Positions 9,175-18,708 of a stretch of DNA of 64,000 nucleotides are shown here, piece after piece (the stretch's first letter is position 1; each line of letters starts with the position of its first letter). Source of the stretch: Pseudomonas mandelii (lineage in GTDB: Bacteria > Pseudomonadota > Gammaproteobacteria > Pseudomonadales > Pseudomonadaceae); NCBI RefSeq assembly GCF_900106065.1, contig NZ_LT629796.1:2392001-2456000 (forward strand), in the 5' to 3' direction. A program made the translations under genes and the position numbers. The notes beneath the pieces are model-generated. The model searched no databases. It had not been told where the DNA came from and saw only the letters and a list, made by a program, of their open reading frames with translations.

Positions 9175-10125
9175 ATGAGCAAGATCAGTGTGTTGGTGGT
9201 GGACGATGCAGCGTTCATTCGTGACCTGGTAAAGAAGTGCCTGCGTAACTACTTCCCGGGTATCCGGACCGAAGATGCCATCAACGGCAAAAAAGCTCAG
9301 GCCATGCTGGCCAAGGAAGCGTTCGACCTGGTGCTGTGCGACTGGGAAATGCCGGAAATGTCTGGCCTGGAACTGCTGACCTGGTGCCGCGAGCAGGACA
9401 ATCTCAAGACCATGCCCTTCGTGATGGTGACCAGCCGTGGCGATAAAGAGAACGTGGTCCAGGCGATTCAGGCCGGCGTTTCCGGCTACGTCAGCAAGCC
9501 CTTCACCAACGAACAACTGCTGACCAAGGTCAAGCAAGCGCTGAACAAGGTCGGCAAGCTCGACGCCTTGATGAACGGTGCGCCGACCAAAATGAACTCG
9601 GCTTTCGGCAACGATTCCCTGAGCGCATTGACCGGCGGCAAGGCGGCCGTGGTCGCACCTGCAGCGACGCCGGTCAACCCGTTCGCCAAACCTGCTGCCG
9701 CCGCGCCGACCCCTGCCCCGGCTGCGTCTCGCGGTTTGCTCAATAGCCCGCCGGTCAAGGCACCGGGCGCTGCTTCCGCTCCCGCCAGCGGTCGGGGTCA
9801 AGGCCAGCTGCGTTTGCCAAGCGGCATTCAGCAGTGCGTGATCAAAGCCTTGAGCATCAAGGAAGCGCTGCTGGTGGTAAAGCGCACCGACACGCTGCCG
9901 CAAGTCCTCGACAGCGCCGTGCTGGACCTGGAGCAGGGCGACAACGCTGAAGTCGCCCGCCTCAATGGCTACTTGCACGCCATTGTCGCGTTTGAGCCGA
10001 AACCTGACAGCGACTGGCTGCAACTGACCTTCCGCTTTGTGGATCAGGATGCGCAGAAGCTCGACTACATCTCCCGATTGATCGCACGTGGCACGGCGCA
10101 GAAGCATTTCGTCCCAGGCGCGTAA
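9175..10125 (+). CDS. Response regulator with C-terminal PilZ-like domain
   Basis: The 316-residue protein starts with a CheY-like receiver: acidic pair DD at 10-11, phosphoacceptor D56 in LVLCDWEMPEMSG, a Ser in VTSRGD, and Lys in the SKPF motif. An Ala/Pro-rich linker (about 160-210) leads to a C-terminal domain of about 105 residues whose end (QKLDYISRLIARGT) recalls PilZ-domain proteins; the canonical RxxxR and D-S-x-G c-di-GMP motifs are not clear. The arrangement matches the response regulator found beside phoU in other Pseudomonas. The cognate kinase is not in the window. ATG 9175 has CGAGGGGTG upstream. Confidence 0.75.
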   Translation: MSKISVLVVDDAAFIRDLVKKCLRNYFPGIRTEDAINGKKAQAMLAKEAFDLVLCDWEMPEMSGLELLTWCREQDNLKTMPFVMVTSRGDKENVVQAIQAGVSGYVSKPFTNEQLLTKVKQALNKVGKLDALMNGAPTKMNSAFGNDSLSALTGGKAAVVAPAATPVNPFAKPAAAAPTPAPAASRGLLNSPPVKAPGAASAPASGRGQGQLRLPSGIQQCVIKALSIKEALLVVKRTDTLPQVLDSAVLDLEQGDNAEVARLNGYLHAIVAFEPKPDSDWLQLTFRFVDQDAQKLDYISRLIARGTAQKHFVPGA

Positions 10126-10147
10126 TCTTCATCGCCTGAGAGTCCGT

Positions 10148-10212
10148 CTTCGCGGGCAAGCCTCGCTCCTACAGATCACACCGACCTGTAGGAGCGAGGC
10201 TTGCCCGCGAAG
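10148..10212. repeat. Perfect 27-bp REP palindrome
   Basis: Arms 10148-10174 and 10186-10212 are exact inverse complements over 27 bases around an 11-base loop, containing CGCGGGCAAGCCTCGCTCC. It lies between the response regulator and the M23 peptidase and belongs to the family also seen at 3022 and 57522. Confidence 0.9.
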
Positions 10213-10330
10213 GGGCCATCAAACTCACCGCACATCCCCTTTGCTGCCCATTTTGAAACATCTGCCGACTACCCGGGTCCATTGCAGCTGCTAGGCTCCT
10301 TCCCAGGCCTTACTCGACAGACTCTTGCCC

Positions 10331-11227
10331 ATGCTCGCGCGCCTGCTGTTTTTCTGTGGTCTTTTCATGGCCTCCACCTCGGCTGTGGCCATGACGATCT
10401 ACAAGTCCAAAGACGCCAATGGCGTGGTCTCCTACAGCGACCGCCCCACGACAGGCTCCCAGGTGTTCGTTTTTCGTGATCGCATGGTCGAGCACCTTGA
10501 GCGCCAGGTGTACCTGGAGATCAAGAAGCAGAAGGGCGTGGACAACGTGTACGTGCGCAACGACCTGTATGCGCCGGTCGAGATCGAGCTGAGTTTTGCC
10601 GGGTTGAGCAATGTCAGCGGCGCGCCGAGCCGACCGATCCGCCGGGTGATGCCGGCCCGCAGCAACATCCGTCTGGCGCTGCTCACGGCGACGAAGGCCG
10701 GAAGGCCGCTGACGTACACCCCAAGGTTCGAATACTCCCTGGGCGACCCTTCAGGGGCTGCCATGGCCTATCGGTATCCGCTGCCCTGGCGTGGTGGGCC
10801 GTTTCGCTTGAGTCAGGGTGCCAACGGCCAATACAGCCATTTCGGCGCCAAAAACCGTTACGCCATGGACATCGCCATGCCCGAAGGCACGCCGATCATT
10901 GCGGCGCGGGGCGGGGTGGTGGTGAAAACCGAAAATGCCCAGACCGGACGTGGCACCGATCCTTCAGGCAATTTCGTGCGGGTGCTGCACGATGACGGGA
11001 CGATGGGCGTGTACCTGCACCTCAAGCAAGGTTCGGTGGGCGTTCGCGAGGGGCAACGGGTAGCGGTGGGGAGTGCGCTGGCCCTGTCGGGCAACACCGG
11101 CAACAGCAGCGGGCCGCATTTGCACTTCGTGGTGCAGCGCAATACGGGGCTTGGGTTGGTGTCGATTCCGTATCAGTTCAATCAGCCAGTGGGCGCGTTG
11201 CCCAACTTTGCGTTGGGCAAGCAATAG
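10331..11227 (+). CDS. Exported M23 family metallopeptidase with DUF4124 domain
   Basis: The 298-residue protein has a signal peptide (MLARLLFFCGLFMASTSA), a short DUF4124-type domain (TIYKSKDANGVVSYSDRP, near 25-42), a beta-rich middle, and a C-terminal LytM/M23 domain. Zinc-site motifs are visible: SHFGAKNRYAMDIAMPEGTP for the HxxxD region, GVYLHLK, and GPHLHFVV near the C terminus. It probably acts on peptidoglycan in the periplasm. The ATG follows an in-frame TTG by two codons and is preferred because the signal peptide begins there. Its substrate specificity is not predictable. Confidence 0.85.
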   Translation: MLARLLFFCGLFMASTSAVAMTIYKSKDANGVVSYSDRPTTGSQVFVFRDRMVEHLERQVYLEIKKQKGVDNVYVRNDLYAPVEIELSFAGLSNVSGAPSRPIRRVMPARSNIRLALLTATKAGRPLTYTPRFEYSLGDPSGAAMAYRYPLPWRGGPFRLSQGANGQYSHFGAKNRYAMDIAMPEGTPIIAARGGVVVKTENAQTGRGTDPSGNFVRVLHDDGTMGVYLHLKQGSVGVREGQRVAVGSALALSGNTGNSSGPHLHFVVQRNTGLGLVSIPYQFNQPVGALPNFALGKQ

Positions 11228-11245
11228 CCGGATCAGCACGATTAC

Positions 11246-11377
11246 TGTGGCGAGGGAGCTTGCTCCCGCTGGGCTGCGAAGCGGCCCCAACGCCTGCAAC
11301 CGCACACCGCATTCATCGGTTTACGACTGCTACGCCCTGGCGCGGATCGGCCGGCGCGAGCAAGCTCTCTAGCCACA
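11246..11377. repeat. REP pair (GTGGCGAGGGAGCTTGCTC type)
   Basis: The left arm TGTGGCGAGGGAGCTTGCTC and right-arm sequence GAGCAAGCTCTCTAGCCACA are imperfect inverse copies about 90 bases apart. The same family occurs at 33062-33194. It fills the gap between two convergent genes. Confidence 0.75.
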
Positions 11378-11404
11378 AGAGCTCGCTCGCCGCCCGTGTC
11401 GCGC

Positions 11405-12745
11405 TTAATCGAGCATCAACACCTTGGCCAGAATGATCTTCGGCCCTTTCATCTTCTTGATGATGATCCGCAAGCCTTCGACTTCCAGCACTTCTTCCTC
11501 TTCCGGCACCCGTTTCAGGGTTTCATAGATCAGCCCGGCGAGGGTTTCGGCTTCGATGTGGTCCAGGTCGATGCCCAGCAGGCGTTCGACCTTGAACAAC
11601 GGCGTATCGCCGCGTACCAGCAGCTTGCCCGGCTGGTACGCGAGAATGCCGCGCTCAGCCTTGCGGTGTTCGTCCTGAATGTCGCCGACCAGCACCTCAA
11701 GCACGTCTTCCATGGTCAGGTAGCCGATGATGTTGCCATCGGCTTCTTCGACCAGGGCGAAGTGCGAGCCACCCTTGCGGAACTGCTCCAGCAACTGCGA
11801 CAGCGGCATGTGCCGCGACACGCGTTCCAGCGGCCGGGTCAGTTCGGCGAGGTTGAATGACTCGGGAATGTGGTCCAGAGCCGCCAGTTCCAGCAGCAGA
11901 TCCTTGATGTGCAGCAAGCCGACGAACTCTTGGCGATCGCTGTCGTACACCGGATAGCGGCTGAACTTGTGGCGACGGAACATCGCCAGGATTTCCTTGA
12001 GCGGCGCGTTGAACTCCAGCGTCACCAGGTCTTCACGGGAGTTAGCCCAGTCGACCACCTCCAGCTCGCCCATTTCCACGGCGGAAGCCAACACACGCAT
12101 GCCTTGGTCGCTCGGGTCCTGGCCACGGCTGGAGTGCAGGATCAGTTTCAGTTCTTCACGGCTGTAATGGTGTTCGTGATGCGGGCCGGGTTCACCCTGG
12201 CCGGCGATCCGCAGGATGGTGTTGGCGCTGGCGTTGAGCAGGTAGATCGCCGGGTACATGGCCCAGTAGAACAGGTACAGCGGCACTGCGGTCCAGAGCG
12301 ACAGCAACTCGGGTTTGCGAATGGCCCAGGATTTCGGGGCCAGCTCACCGACCACAATGTGCAGGTACGAGATGACGAAGAACGCAGCGAAGAACGATAC
12401 GCCTTTGACCACTTCGGGCGACTGCACGCCGGCGGCTTCAAGCAGCGGCTCCAGAATGTGTGCGAACGCCGGTTCACCGACCCAGCCCAGGCCCAGGGAG
12501 GCGAGGGTGATACCCAATTGGCACGCTGAGAGGTACGCATCGAGCTGACTGTGAACGGTGCGCAGGATGTGTCCGCGCCAGCCGTTTTTCTCAGCGATGG
12601 CCTCGACCCGGGTCGAGCGCAATTTGACCATGGCGAATTCCGCCGCAACGAAAAAGCCGTTGAGCAAAACCAGGATCAGAGCAAAAAGAATCATGCCGAA
12701 ATCGGCGAAGAGTGTCGCGAGGGTCAAGCCTGGGGAAGGGTCCAT
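11405..12745 (-). CDS. CorC/HlyC family CNNM-CBS membrane protein
   Basis: The 446-residue inner-membrane protein has an N-terminal DUF21/CNNM domain (about residues 1-200, with several membrane helices and the opening LVLLNGFFVAAEFAMVKLR), a pair of CBS domains (about 215-345, including YPVYD and GYLTMEDVLEVLVGDI), and a C-terminal CorC_HlyC domain. Family members are linked to magnesium/cobalt transport; the older label hemolysin is not informative. I placed the start at ATG 12745 (MDPSPGL), where family members usually start; a TTG 14 codons upstream is possible. It lies downstream of phoR on the same strand, 123 bases away. Confidence 0.85.
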   Translation of the reverse strand: MDPSPGLTLATLFADFGMILFALILVLLNGFFVAAEFAMVKLRSTRVEAIAEKNGWRGHILRTVHSQLDAYLSACQLGITLASLGLGWVGEPAFAHILEPLLEAAGVQSPEVVKGVSFFAAFFVISYLHIVVGELAPKSWAIRKPELLSLWTAVPLYLFYWAMYPAIYLLNASANTILRIAGQGEPGPHHEHHYSREELKLILHSSRGQDPSDQGMRVLASAVEMGELEVVDWANSREDLVTLEFNAPLKEILAMFRRHKFSRYPVYDSDRQEFVGLLHIKDLLLELAALDHIPESFNLAELTRPLERVSRHMPLSQLLEQFRKGGSHFALVEEADGNIIGYLTMEDVLEVLVGDIQDEHRKAERGILAYQPGKLLVRGDTPLFKVERLLGIDLDHIEAETLAGLIYETLKRVPEEEEVLEVEGLRIIIKKMKGPKIILAKVLMLD

Positions 12746-12868
12746 GATGGAGTTTTGCGGGTTCCGTGTATTCGAATAGGGGGTCAATGCGGTGCCTGAA
12801 GGGCAGGCACAAGTCAGCCAATGTAGCGGCTGACCGGGCGATTGCCTAGTGGCGAGTGCTGGCCGGTA

Positions 12869-14191
12869 TCAGTCGGCGGTGCTGATGACCCGGGTTTTTG
12901 TGACCTGAGCGGGCGCGAAATGGCAGGTAAAGGTGCTGCCGTGGCCCGGCACGCTGCTGATTTCCATCCGTGCGCGGTGGCGCAGCAGCACGTGTTTGAC
13001 GATTGCCAGGCCGAGGCCGGTGCCGCCGGTGTTGGAATTGCGGCTGGAGTCGACGCGGTAGAAACGTTCAGTCAGGCGCGGCAGGTGTTTGCTGTCGATG
13101 CCGATCCCGGAATCCTGCACGCTCAGGTGCGCGCCTTGCTCATCGCCCCACCAGCGAATGCGGATATTGCCTTCGGCCGGCGTGTATTTCACTGCGTTGA
13201 ACACCAGGTTGGAAAACGCGCTGCGCAACTCGGCTTCGCTGCCCTTGAGCAGGATCGTTGGATCAGCTTCCAGGGTGATGCGCTGGTTTTTCTGGCCGGA
13301 CAACTGCTGGGCGTCACTCGTGATCGATTGCAGCAAGCCGTCGATGGCCACGGGCTGGTTGTCCGAGGGGTAATCGGTGGCTTCCAGTTTGGCCAGCAAC
13401 AACAAGTCGTTGAGCAAGGTCTGCATGCGCCCGCCTTGCTGCTGCATTTGCTGCAAGGCACGGGTCCAGCGCGGGTTCACTTCCTCGGCGTTATCCAGCA
13501 AGGTTTCCAGGTAACCGCAGATGACCGTCAACGGTGTGCGCAGTTCATGGGAGACGTTGGCGATGAAGTCTTTGCGCATCTGTTCCAGCTGATGGATACG
13601 CGTCACGTCGCGCACCAGCATCAGGTGTTCGTTGTTGCCGTAGCGGGTGATGTACAGCTGAATGCGCAGGCGATCGTTGATCGGCGAAGGGATTTCCAGC
13701 GGTTCGGCGTAGCTGTCCTGCTCGAAATATTCCTTGAAGCGCGGATGGCGCACCAGGTTGGTGACCGGTTGGCCGCTGTCTTGCGGCGTCTTCAGGCCAA
13801 GCAGTGTTTCGGCGGCGCGGTTCCACCACTCAAGGTTGCCCTCGCTGTCGAGCATGATGACGGCGTCTTTCAGCGCGGCAGTGGATTCCTGGACCCGATC
13901 GATCACCGCTTGCAGGCGTCCGCGCACGCGTTGGTCGCGACGTTGCAAGTGGTAGATGCTGTCGAACACTTCGCCCCACAGGCCATAGCCGTCGGGTGGT
14001 GCCTCGTCGGGTTTGTGCAGCCGCAGCCATTCGTGCAGCCGCAGCAATTGCTTGAGGGTCCAGGCCAGGTAAAGGCCCAGGCCCGCGGCGAGGCTCCAGC
14101 CGTAGTAGCCGGTAATCAGGCCGATCACCAGACACCCGGTCACCAGCAACAGCATGTGGCGGATCAGGGTGCCATGCCAGTTTTGGTTCAA
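12869..14191 (-). CDS. phoR: Phosphate regulon sensor kinase PhoR
   Basis: PhoR senses the state of the Pst-PhoU complex and phosphorylates PhoB. The 440-residue product has a hydrophobic N terminus with two close membrane segments (about 12-45), the PhoR-specific domain, a PAS domain (about 100-195), HisKA with the phosphorylated His215 in FIANVSHELRTPL, and a HATPase domain with the N box (NLVFNAVKYTP), DSGIGID and GGTGLGLAIVKH. phoB lies 45 bases upstream on the same strand, so the two form an operon. Confidence 0.96.
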   Translation of the reverse strand: MNQNWHGTLIRHMLLLVTGCLVIGLITGYYGWSLAAGLGLYLAWTLKQLLRLHEWLRLHKPDEAPPDGYGLWGEVFDSIYHLQRRDQRVRGRLQAVIDRVQESTAALKDAVIMLDSEGNLEWWNRAAETLLGLKTPQDSGQPVTNLVRHPRFKEYFEQDSYAEPLEIPSPINDRLRIQLYITRYGNNEHLMLVRDVTRIHQLEQMRKDFIANVSHELRTPLTVICGYLETLLDNAEEVNPRWTRALQQMQQQGGRMQTLLNDLLLLAKLEATDYPSDNQPVAIDGLLQSITSDAQQLSGQKNQRITLEADPTILLKGSEAELRSAFSNLVFNAVKYTPAEGNIRIRWWGDEQGAHLSVQDSGIGIDSKHLPRLTERFYRVDSSRNSNTGGTGLGLAIVKHVLLRHRARMEISSVPGHGSTFTCHFAPAQVTKTRVISTAD

Positions 14192-14236
14192 TTGAACACG
14201 CGTCCTTGTCAGCTTGTCGGGCGGGAAAGCTCTTGG

Positions 14237-14926
14237 TCAGGCTTTGGTAGAAAAGCGGTAACCGGTGCCACGCACGGTTTGTACCAGATTCTCATAGGCA
14301 TCACCGAGGGCTTTGCGCAGACGGCGGATGTGCACGTCGACGGTGCGCTCTTCGACATACACGTTGCCGCCCCAGACCTGATCCAGCAACTGGCCACGGG
14401 TGTAGGCCCGTTCCTGGTGAGTCATGAAAAACTGCAGCAGACGATATTCGGTCGGGCCCATCTCGGCGGGTTTGCCGTCGATGGTCACACGGTGGCTGAT
14501 CGGGTCCAGCAGCAGGCCGCCGACTTCGATCGGTGTCTCGCCATCGGTAGGACCGGCACGGCGCAGCACGGCTTTGAGGCGCGCCACCAGTTCACGGGGG
14601 GAAAACGGTTTGGTGATGTAATCATCAGCGCCGACTTCCAGCCCCTGGATCTTGTTGTCCTCTTCGCCCTTGGCGGTGAGCATGATGATCGGGATGTCCC
14701 CGGTCAGCTCATCGCGCTTGAGACGGCGAGCCAGCTCGATACCGGACGTGCCGGGCAGCATCCAGTCGAGCAGGATCAGGTCCGGTTTGCGGTCGACGAT
14801 GATGGCATGGGCCTGTTGGGAGTTCTCGGCCTCCAGGCAGTCATAGCCGGCCATTTCCAACGCAACGGCGATCATTTCGCGAATGGGCGCTTCGTCGTCG
14901 ACGATCAGAATGCTCCTGCCAACCAT
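14237..14926 (-). CDS. phoB: Phosphate regulon response regulator PhoB
   Basis: PhoB is the transcription factor of the Pho regulon; when phosphorylated it binds PHO boxes such as those before pstS and pstC. The 229-residue protein has an OmpR-type receiver with D10/D11 acidic pair, phosphoacceptor D54 and the KPFSPREL lysine, and a C-terminal winged helix containing [13 protein letters not shown] and VRGTGYRF. Start, length and motifs are canonical. It is the first gene of phoBR. Confidence 0.97.
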   Translation of the reverse strand: MVGRSILIVDDEAPIREMIAVALEMAGYDCLEAENSQQAHAIIVDRKPDLILLDWMLPGTSGIELARRLKRDELTGDIPIIMLTAKGEEDNKIQGLEVGADDYITKPFSPRELVARLKAVLRRAGPTDGETPIEVGGLLLDPISHRVTIDGKPAEMGPTEYRLLQFFMTHQERAYTRGQLLDQVWGGNVYVEERTVDVHIRRLRKALGDAYENLVQTVRGTGYRFSTKA

Positions 14927-14979
14927 GCCTTAATCCTCTTGTCATTTAACTGTCTTGCGCCGCATTAGATAACGGAATT

Positions 14980-14997
14980 ATTGCAGTCGTGTGACAG
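14980..14997 (-). promoter_or_regulatory. Possible PHO box upstream of phoB
   Basis: On the - strand, CTGTCACACGACTGCAAT has one good TGTCAC half-site and a weaker TGCAAT half five bases later. It lies 54 bases before the phoB start, which would allow autoregulation. A second PHO-like sequence pointing the other way (TGTCATTTAACTGTCTT, 14940-14956) overlaps the phoB leader. Confidence 0.4.
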
Positions 14998-15078
14998 CAA
15001 TTTAGCAGGTCGGCGGTGGTCATGATCCTGAACTAAGCTCTAAGTCCGAATCCTGACAACCACAAAAGGAAGGTTTCC

Positions 15079-15465
15079 ATGAATCACATTGCTCAATCCT
15101 GGAAGGCATTTTTAGTGACTGCAGCTCTAACGCTGCCGACCATGGCCTTCGCCGCCGACCCGGCGATGATGAAGGACGGGATGATGGTCGACCACAAGGG
15201 CATGACCTTGTACACGTTTGACAAGGACAGCGGCGGCAAGTCGATGTGTAATGACGATTGCGCCAAAAACTGGCCACCCATGATGGCACCGGCGGGTGCC
15301 ACGGCCGCTGGCAAGTGGAGCGTCATCAAGCGCGATGACGGCACGAGCCAATATGCCTACGACGGTAAACCTCTTTACACCTTCGTGAAGGACAAAAAAC
15401 CCGGCGACATGGTGGGCGACAAAATGAAAGACGTCTGGCACGTTGTTCACGAGTCGCAAAAATAG
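15079..15465 (+). CDS. Exported COG4315-type secreted repeat protein
   Basis: The 128-residue protein has a signal peptide ending near residue 26 (FAADP) and two copies of the secreted-repeat motif: GMTLYTFDKD near residue 45 and GKPLYTFVKD near residue 98. Two Cys (CNDDC) sit in the first unit, followed by AKNWPP. This is the PF03640-type family of unknown function, common in proteobacterial periplasms. ATG 15079 is preceded by AAGGAAGG. It is divergent from phoB and convergent with ubiA. Confidence 0.8.
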   Translation: MNHIAQSWKAFLVTAALTLPTMAFAADPAMMKDGMMVDHKGMTLYTFDKDSGGKSMCNDDCAKNWPPMMAPAGATAAGKWSVIKRDDGTSQYAYDGKPLYTFVKDKKPGDMVGDKMKDVWHVVHESQK

Positions 15466-15481
15466 ACGACTCAACGCCTGT

Positions 15482-15514
15482 AGCCGTTGCCGACACATAG
15501 CGTCGGCAACGGCT
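15482..15514. terminator. Hairpin between convergent genes
   Basis: A perfect 13-bp stem (AGCCGTTGCCGAC / GTCGGCAACGGCT) with a 7-base loop lies between the COG4315 gene and the end of ubiA. No long T-run is present on either side. It probably acts as a bidirectional transcript end. Confidence 0.6.
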
Positions 15515-15521
15515 TGGGCGG

Positions 15522-16412
15522 TCAGCGAGTGGCGTAATCCAGCACAATCCCGACAAAAATCGCCAACCCGGCCCAGTGGTTGTGCAAAAACGCCTTGAAG
15601 CAACGCATCCGGTCCTTGCCGCGGGTGTACCAGAATTCCCACGCGAAACAGCCCGCCGCCGCCAGCAATCCCAAGTGGAACCAGCCCCCGAGCTCGAATT
15701 TCGATCCTGCCAGCAACAGACACCCCAGCGCCAAGCCTTGCAACGTCAAAATGATCACCCGATCCGCATCGCCGAACAGAATGGCGGTGGATTTCACGCC
15801 AATCTTCAAGTCGTCGTCGCGGTCGGTCATCGCGTAGTAAGTGTCGTAGCCCACGGTCCACAGCAGGTTGGCGATCCACAGCAACCATGCCGCTGCCGGC
15901 AGCTCGCCGGTTTCGGCGGTGAACGCCATCGGCATGCCCCAAGAGAACGCCGCGCCCAGTACCACTTGCGGGTAATAGGTGTAGCGCTTCATGAACGGGT
16001 AGCTGAAGGCCAGCGCCAAACCGCCGAACGACAACCAGACCGTGGCCGCATTGGTGCACAGCACCAGCAGGAAACTCACGCCCATCAGCACCGCGAAGAA
16101 CACCAGGGCTTCTTTGGAGCTGATCTTGCCGCTGACCAAAGGGCGCTGCTCGGTGCGCTTCACGTGGCCGTCGACCTTGCGATCCGCCCAGTCGTTGATC
16201 ACGCAACCGCCCGCACGGGTCAGGACCACGCCGAGGACGAAAATCACAATGTTGGCCAGGGAGGGCGAGCCTTTGCCGGCAATCCACAGCGCCCACAGGG
16301 TCGGCCACAGCAGCAGATAGATGCCGATCGGCTTGTCCATGCGCGTCAGCTGAATGAAGTCCCAGGCCCGAGGGTTCAAGCGGTTCAGGGACTTGAGCAG
16401 GCTCTGGTACAT
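15522..16412 (-). CDS. ubiA: 4-hydroxybenzoate octaprenyltransferase
   Basis: UbiA attaches the polyprenyl chain to 4-hydroxybenzoate in the inner membrane, the second step of ubiquinone synthesis. The 296-residue product is a multi-span membrane protein with both Asp-rich motifs: NDWADRKVD near residue 73 and [12 protein letters not shown] near residue 200. ATG 16412 overlaps the ubiC stop (TGATG) and has GGAG upstream, giving translational coupling with ubiC. A longer in-frame start lies inside ubiC and is rejected. Confidence 0.96.
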   Translation of the reverse strand: MYQSLLKSLNRLNPRAWDFIQLTRMDKPIGIYLLLWPTLWALWIAGKGSPSLANIVIFVLGVVLTRAGGCVINDWADRKVDGHVKRTEQRPLVSGKISSKEALVFFAVLMGVSFLLVLCTNAATVWLSFGGLALAFSYPFMKRYTYYPQVVLGAAFSWGMPMAFTAETGELPAAAWLLWIANLLWTVGYDTYYAMTDRDDDLKIGVKSTAILFGDADRVIILTLQGLALGCLLLAGSKFELGGWFHLGLLAAAGCFAWEFWYTRGKDRMRCFKAFLHNHWAGLAIFVGIVLDYATR

Positions 16413-16975
16413 CAGCAGTTCTCCGGGTGGGCGCGGGCGGCGAGCCACAAGGTCGGCAGGAAGATTTCAGCCACCAGCACGCTCAAGGCGCCACGGTCGA
16501 ACCGCGAACGACGGCCCCACAGTTCGGGGGCCCGGGACGCCAGCGGCAGCCATTCCTGAGGATAGTGACAAACCTCGATGGCGCGACGCTGGAACGCCTG
16601 ATCGCAAAACAGCAACTCACCCAACGAGCGGCTACCCAGTTCATCCATGTGCAAGCCGTCGCCCTGCAAGGCGCTGCGCGCCGCCACGCTACGGGCAAAC
16701 ACCCAGGCTTCGCCGTGCCCCCGCAAATACACCTCGCGCACCCAGCCTTCACTGCCTTCCTCCAACTCCAGCGCAGCACATTCGTCGGCGCGCAGCGTTT
16801 GCCAGCCTTCAAACAACGGCGTGACGCTGAAGCCGTCATTCGACAAGCGGATCAGGCGTCGGGTCAGGGAGCCTTCGTCGAACAGCCAGTCGAGGGTAGA
16901 CGTGTCGGGGAGGGGCGTCAGTTGGCTTTGAGGGAGCCACAGCGGGGTAGCGGAGGGGAGTTTTGAGTGCGGCAC
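16412..16975 (-). CDS. ubiC: Chorismate lyase
   Basis: UbiC converts chorismate to 4-hydroxybenzoate and pyruvate, the committed step of ubiquinone synthesis. The 187-residue product carries recognisable UbiC features: W-L near residue 29, [14 protein letters not shown] near residue 77 (the active-site Arg region), WVFARSVAA near 91, and LGELLFCD near 118 containing the conserved Glu. It starts at GTG 16975 and is immediately upstream of ubiA with a one-base overlap. Confidence 0.92.
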   Translation of the reverse strand: MPHSKLPSATPLWLPQSQLTPLPDTSTLDWLFDEGSLTRRLIRLSNDGFSVTPLFEGWQTLRADECAALELEEGSEGWVREVYLRGHGEAWVFARSVAARSALQGDGLHMDELGSRSLGELLFCDQAFQRRAIEVCHYPQEWLPLASRAPELWGRRSRFDRGALSVLVAEIFLPTLWLAARAHPENC

Positions 16976-17177
16976 AGTGAGTCATTATTGGCAGCAAATG
17001 AGGCGGCGAGCTTACCATGTCAGCCAGCGATTTTGATTGATCGGGGCCGCCGTTGCGCGGAACGCGCTTGCATCTGCCGGGCCCGATCAGTACAAAACGC
17101 CCCTGAGCCGGACGGCAGCGCTCCAACCATCGACCGTTCGCGCCGGCAATAAGCCTGAATCCTGAGGAAGTACCTGA

Positions 17178-17345
17178 ATGAAAAAGTGGCAATGTGTGGT
17201 CTGCGGCCTGATTTATAACGAGGCCGAGGGCTGGCCGGACGACGGCATTGCGGCGGGCACGCTGTGGCAGGACGTGCCGGAAGATTGGCTGTGCCCGGAC
17301 TGCGGCGTCGGCAAGATGGATTTCGAAATGATCGAAATCAACTAA
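17178..17345 (+). CDS. rubA: Rubredoxin
   Basis: Rubredoxin is a small one-iron electron carrier; in Pseudomonas it passes electrons from rubredoxin reductase to alkane hydroxylase-type enzymes and other acceptors. The 55-residue product has the two Fe-binding pairs CVVCG (6-10) and CPDCG (39-43) and the central [12 protein letters not shown]. It is 22 bases upstream of the reductase gene. The ATG has GAGGAAGTACCTGA upstream. Confidence 0.93.
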   Translation: MKKWQCVVCGLIYNEAEGWPDDGIAAGTLWQDVPEDWLCPDCGVGKMDFEMIEIN

Positions 17346-17367
17346 CAAAACACCAGAGGAGTAAGGA

Positions 17368-18516
17368 ATGAACGCACCTGTCGTGATCGTCGGCACCGGG
17401 CTGGCTGGTTACAACCTGGCCCGGGAGTTTCGCAAACTCGATAGCGAAACCCCGTTGCTGCTGATTACCGCCGATGACGGACGCTCCTACTCCAAACCGA
17501 TGCTCTCCACCGGTTTTGGCAAAAACAAAGACGCTGACGGCCTGAGCATGGCCGAGCCGGGTGCCATGGCCGAGCAATTGAGGGCCGAAGTGCGCACCCA
17601 CACGCGCATCAGCGGCATCGATCCGGGCCACAAGCGCCTGTGGATCGGTGAGGAAGCGGTCATTTATCGCGACTTGATCCTGGCCTGGGGCGCGGAAACC
17701 GTGCGGGTGCCCATCGAAGGCGATGCGGCGGATGTGGTGTTCCCGATCAACGACCTGGAAGATTACGCCCGCTTTCGCGCCGCAGCGGCAGGCAAACACC
17801 GGGTGTTGCTGCTAGGCGTCGGCCTGATCGGTTGCGAGTTTGCCAATGACCTGATCCTCGGCGGCTACGAGGTGCAACTGGTTGCACCGTGCGAGCAAGT
17901 CATGCCGACCCTACTGCACCCGGCGGCGGCTGCTGCGGTGCAGGCCGGGCTGGAAAGCCTGGGGGCGCGTTTCCACCTGGGTCCGGTGCTCAACCGCTTG
18001 CAGCGCGTCGCAGACGGCGTGGAAGCGCATCTGTCCGATGGTCAGGTGATTGCTTGCGACGTGGTGGTCTCGGCCATCGGCCTGCGTCCGCGTATCGATC
18101 TGGCGGCTGCGGCCGGTGTGCAGGTCAATCGCGGCGTGATGGTCGATCGACACCTGAAAACCTCCCACGCCAATATCTACGCGCTGGGCGACTGCGCCGA
18201 GGTCGATGGGCTGAATCTGTTGTACGTCATGCCCCTGATGAGCTGTGCGAGAGCGCTGGCGCAAACCCTCGCCGGCAACCCCACCGCCGTGAGTTATGGC
18301 CCGATGCCAATCACCGTGAAAACCCCGGTCTGTCCGTTGGTGGTTTCGCCACCACCACGGGGTGCCGAGGGTGTCTGGACCGTTGAAGGGCAGGGCGCGG
18401 ACATCAAAGCTTTATGCCGCGATGCCAGCGGGAAACTGCTCGGTTATGCCCTGACAGGCGCGGCGGTGATGGAAAAACTGGCCCTGAACAAAGAGCTTCC
18501 GGCACTGCTGGCGTAA
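17368..18516 (+). CDS. rubB: Rubredoxin reductase (FAD, NADH-dependent)
   Basis: The 382-residue flavoprotein reduces rubredoxin with NADH. It has the N-terminal FAD-binding [13 protein letters not shown] (about 11-23), the NAD-binding [12 protein letters not shown] (about 150-162), and the second FAD motif with [13 protein letters not shown] (about 270-282). Adjacency to the rubredoxin gene supports the assignment over a generic pyridine nucleotide-disulfide oxidoreductase. AGAGGAGTAAGG precedes the ATG. Confidence 0.92.
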   Translation: MNAPVVIVGTGLAGYNLAREFRKLDSETPLLLITADDGRSYSKPMLSTGFGKNKDADGLSMAEPGAMAEQLRAEVRTHTRISGIDPGHKRLWIGEEAVIYRDLILAWGAETVRVPIEGDAADVVFPINDLEDYARFRAAAAGKHRVLLLGVGLIGCEFANDLILGGYEVQLVAPCEQVMPTLLHPAAAAAVQAGLESLGARFHLGPVLNRLQRVADGVEAHLSDGQVIACDVVVSAIGLRPRIDLAAAAGVQVNRGVMVDRHLKTSHANIYALGDCAEVDGLNLLYVMPLMSCARALAQTLAGNPTAVSYGPMPITVKTPVCPLVVSPPPRGAEGVWTVEGQGADIKALCRDASGKLLGYALTGAAVMEKLALNKELPALLA

Positions 18517-18708
18517 ATACCGGTCGTTCTGTCGGAATCACCCCGCTTTTGCCCCTACAAAGGTCGCGCCGAGACTGGCGCGGCTCTTCCGTGCGTGCCA
18601 TTCTCACTCCCGTCTGCCGCAGAGTAGAGCACCTGCGGCGCTTTGGGCGCTGTTCCAACGAGAACAGCACGGACATAACAACAAAAAACCGTCAAAGGGG
18701 CTTCACTA

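Noticed and set aside
12842..14968. Open frame of 708 codons on the + strand across phoR-phoB
   Set aside because: Antisense shadow of two well-defined - strand genes.
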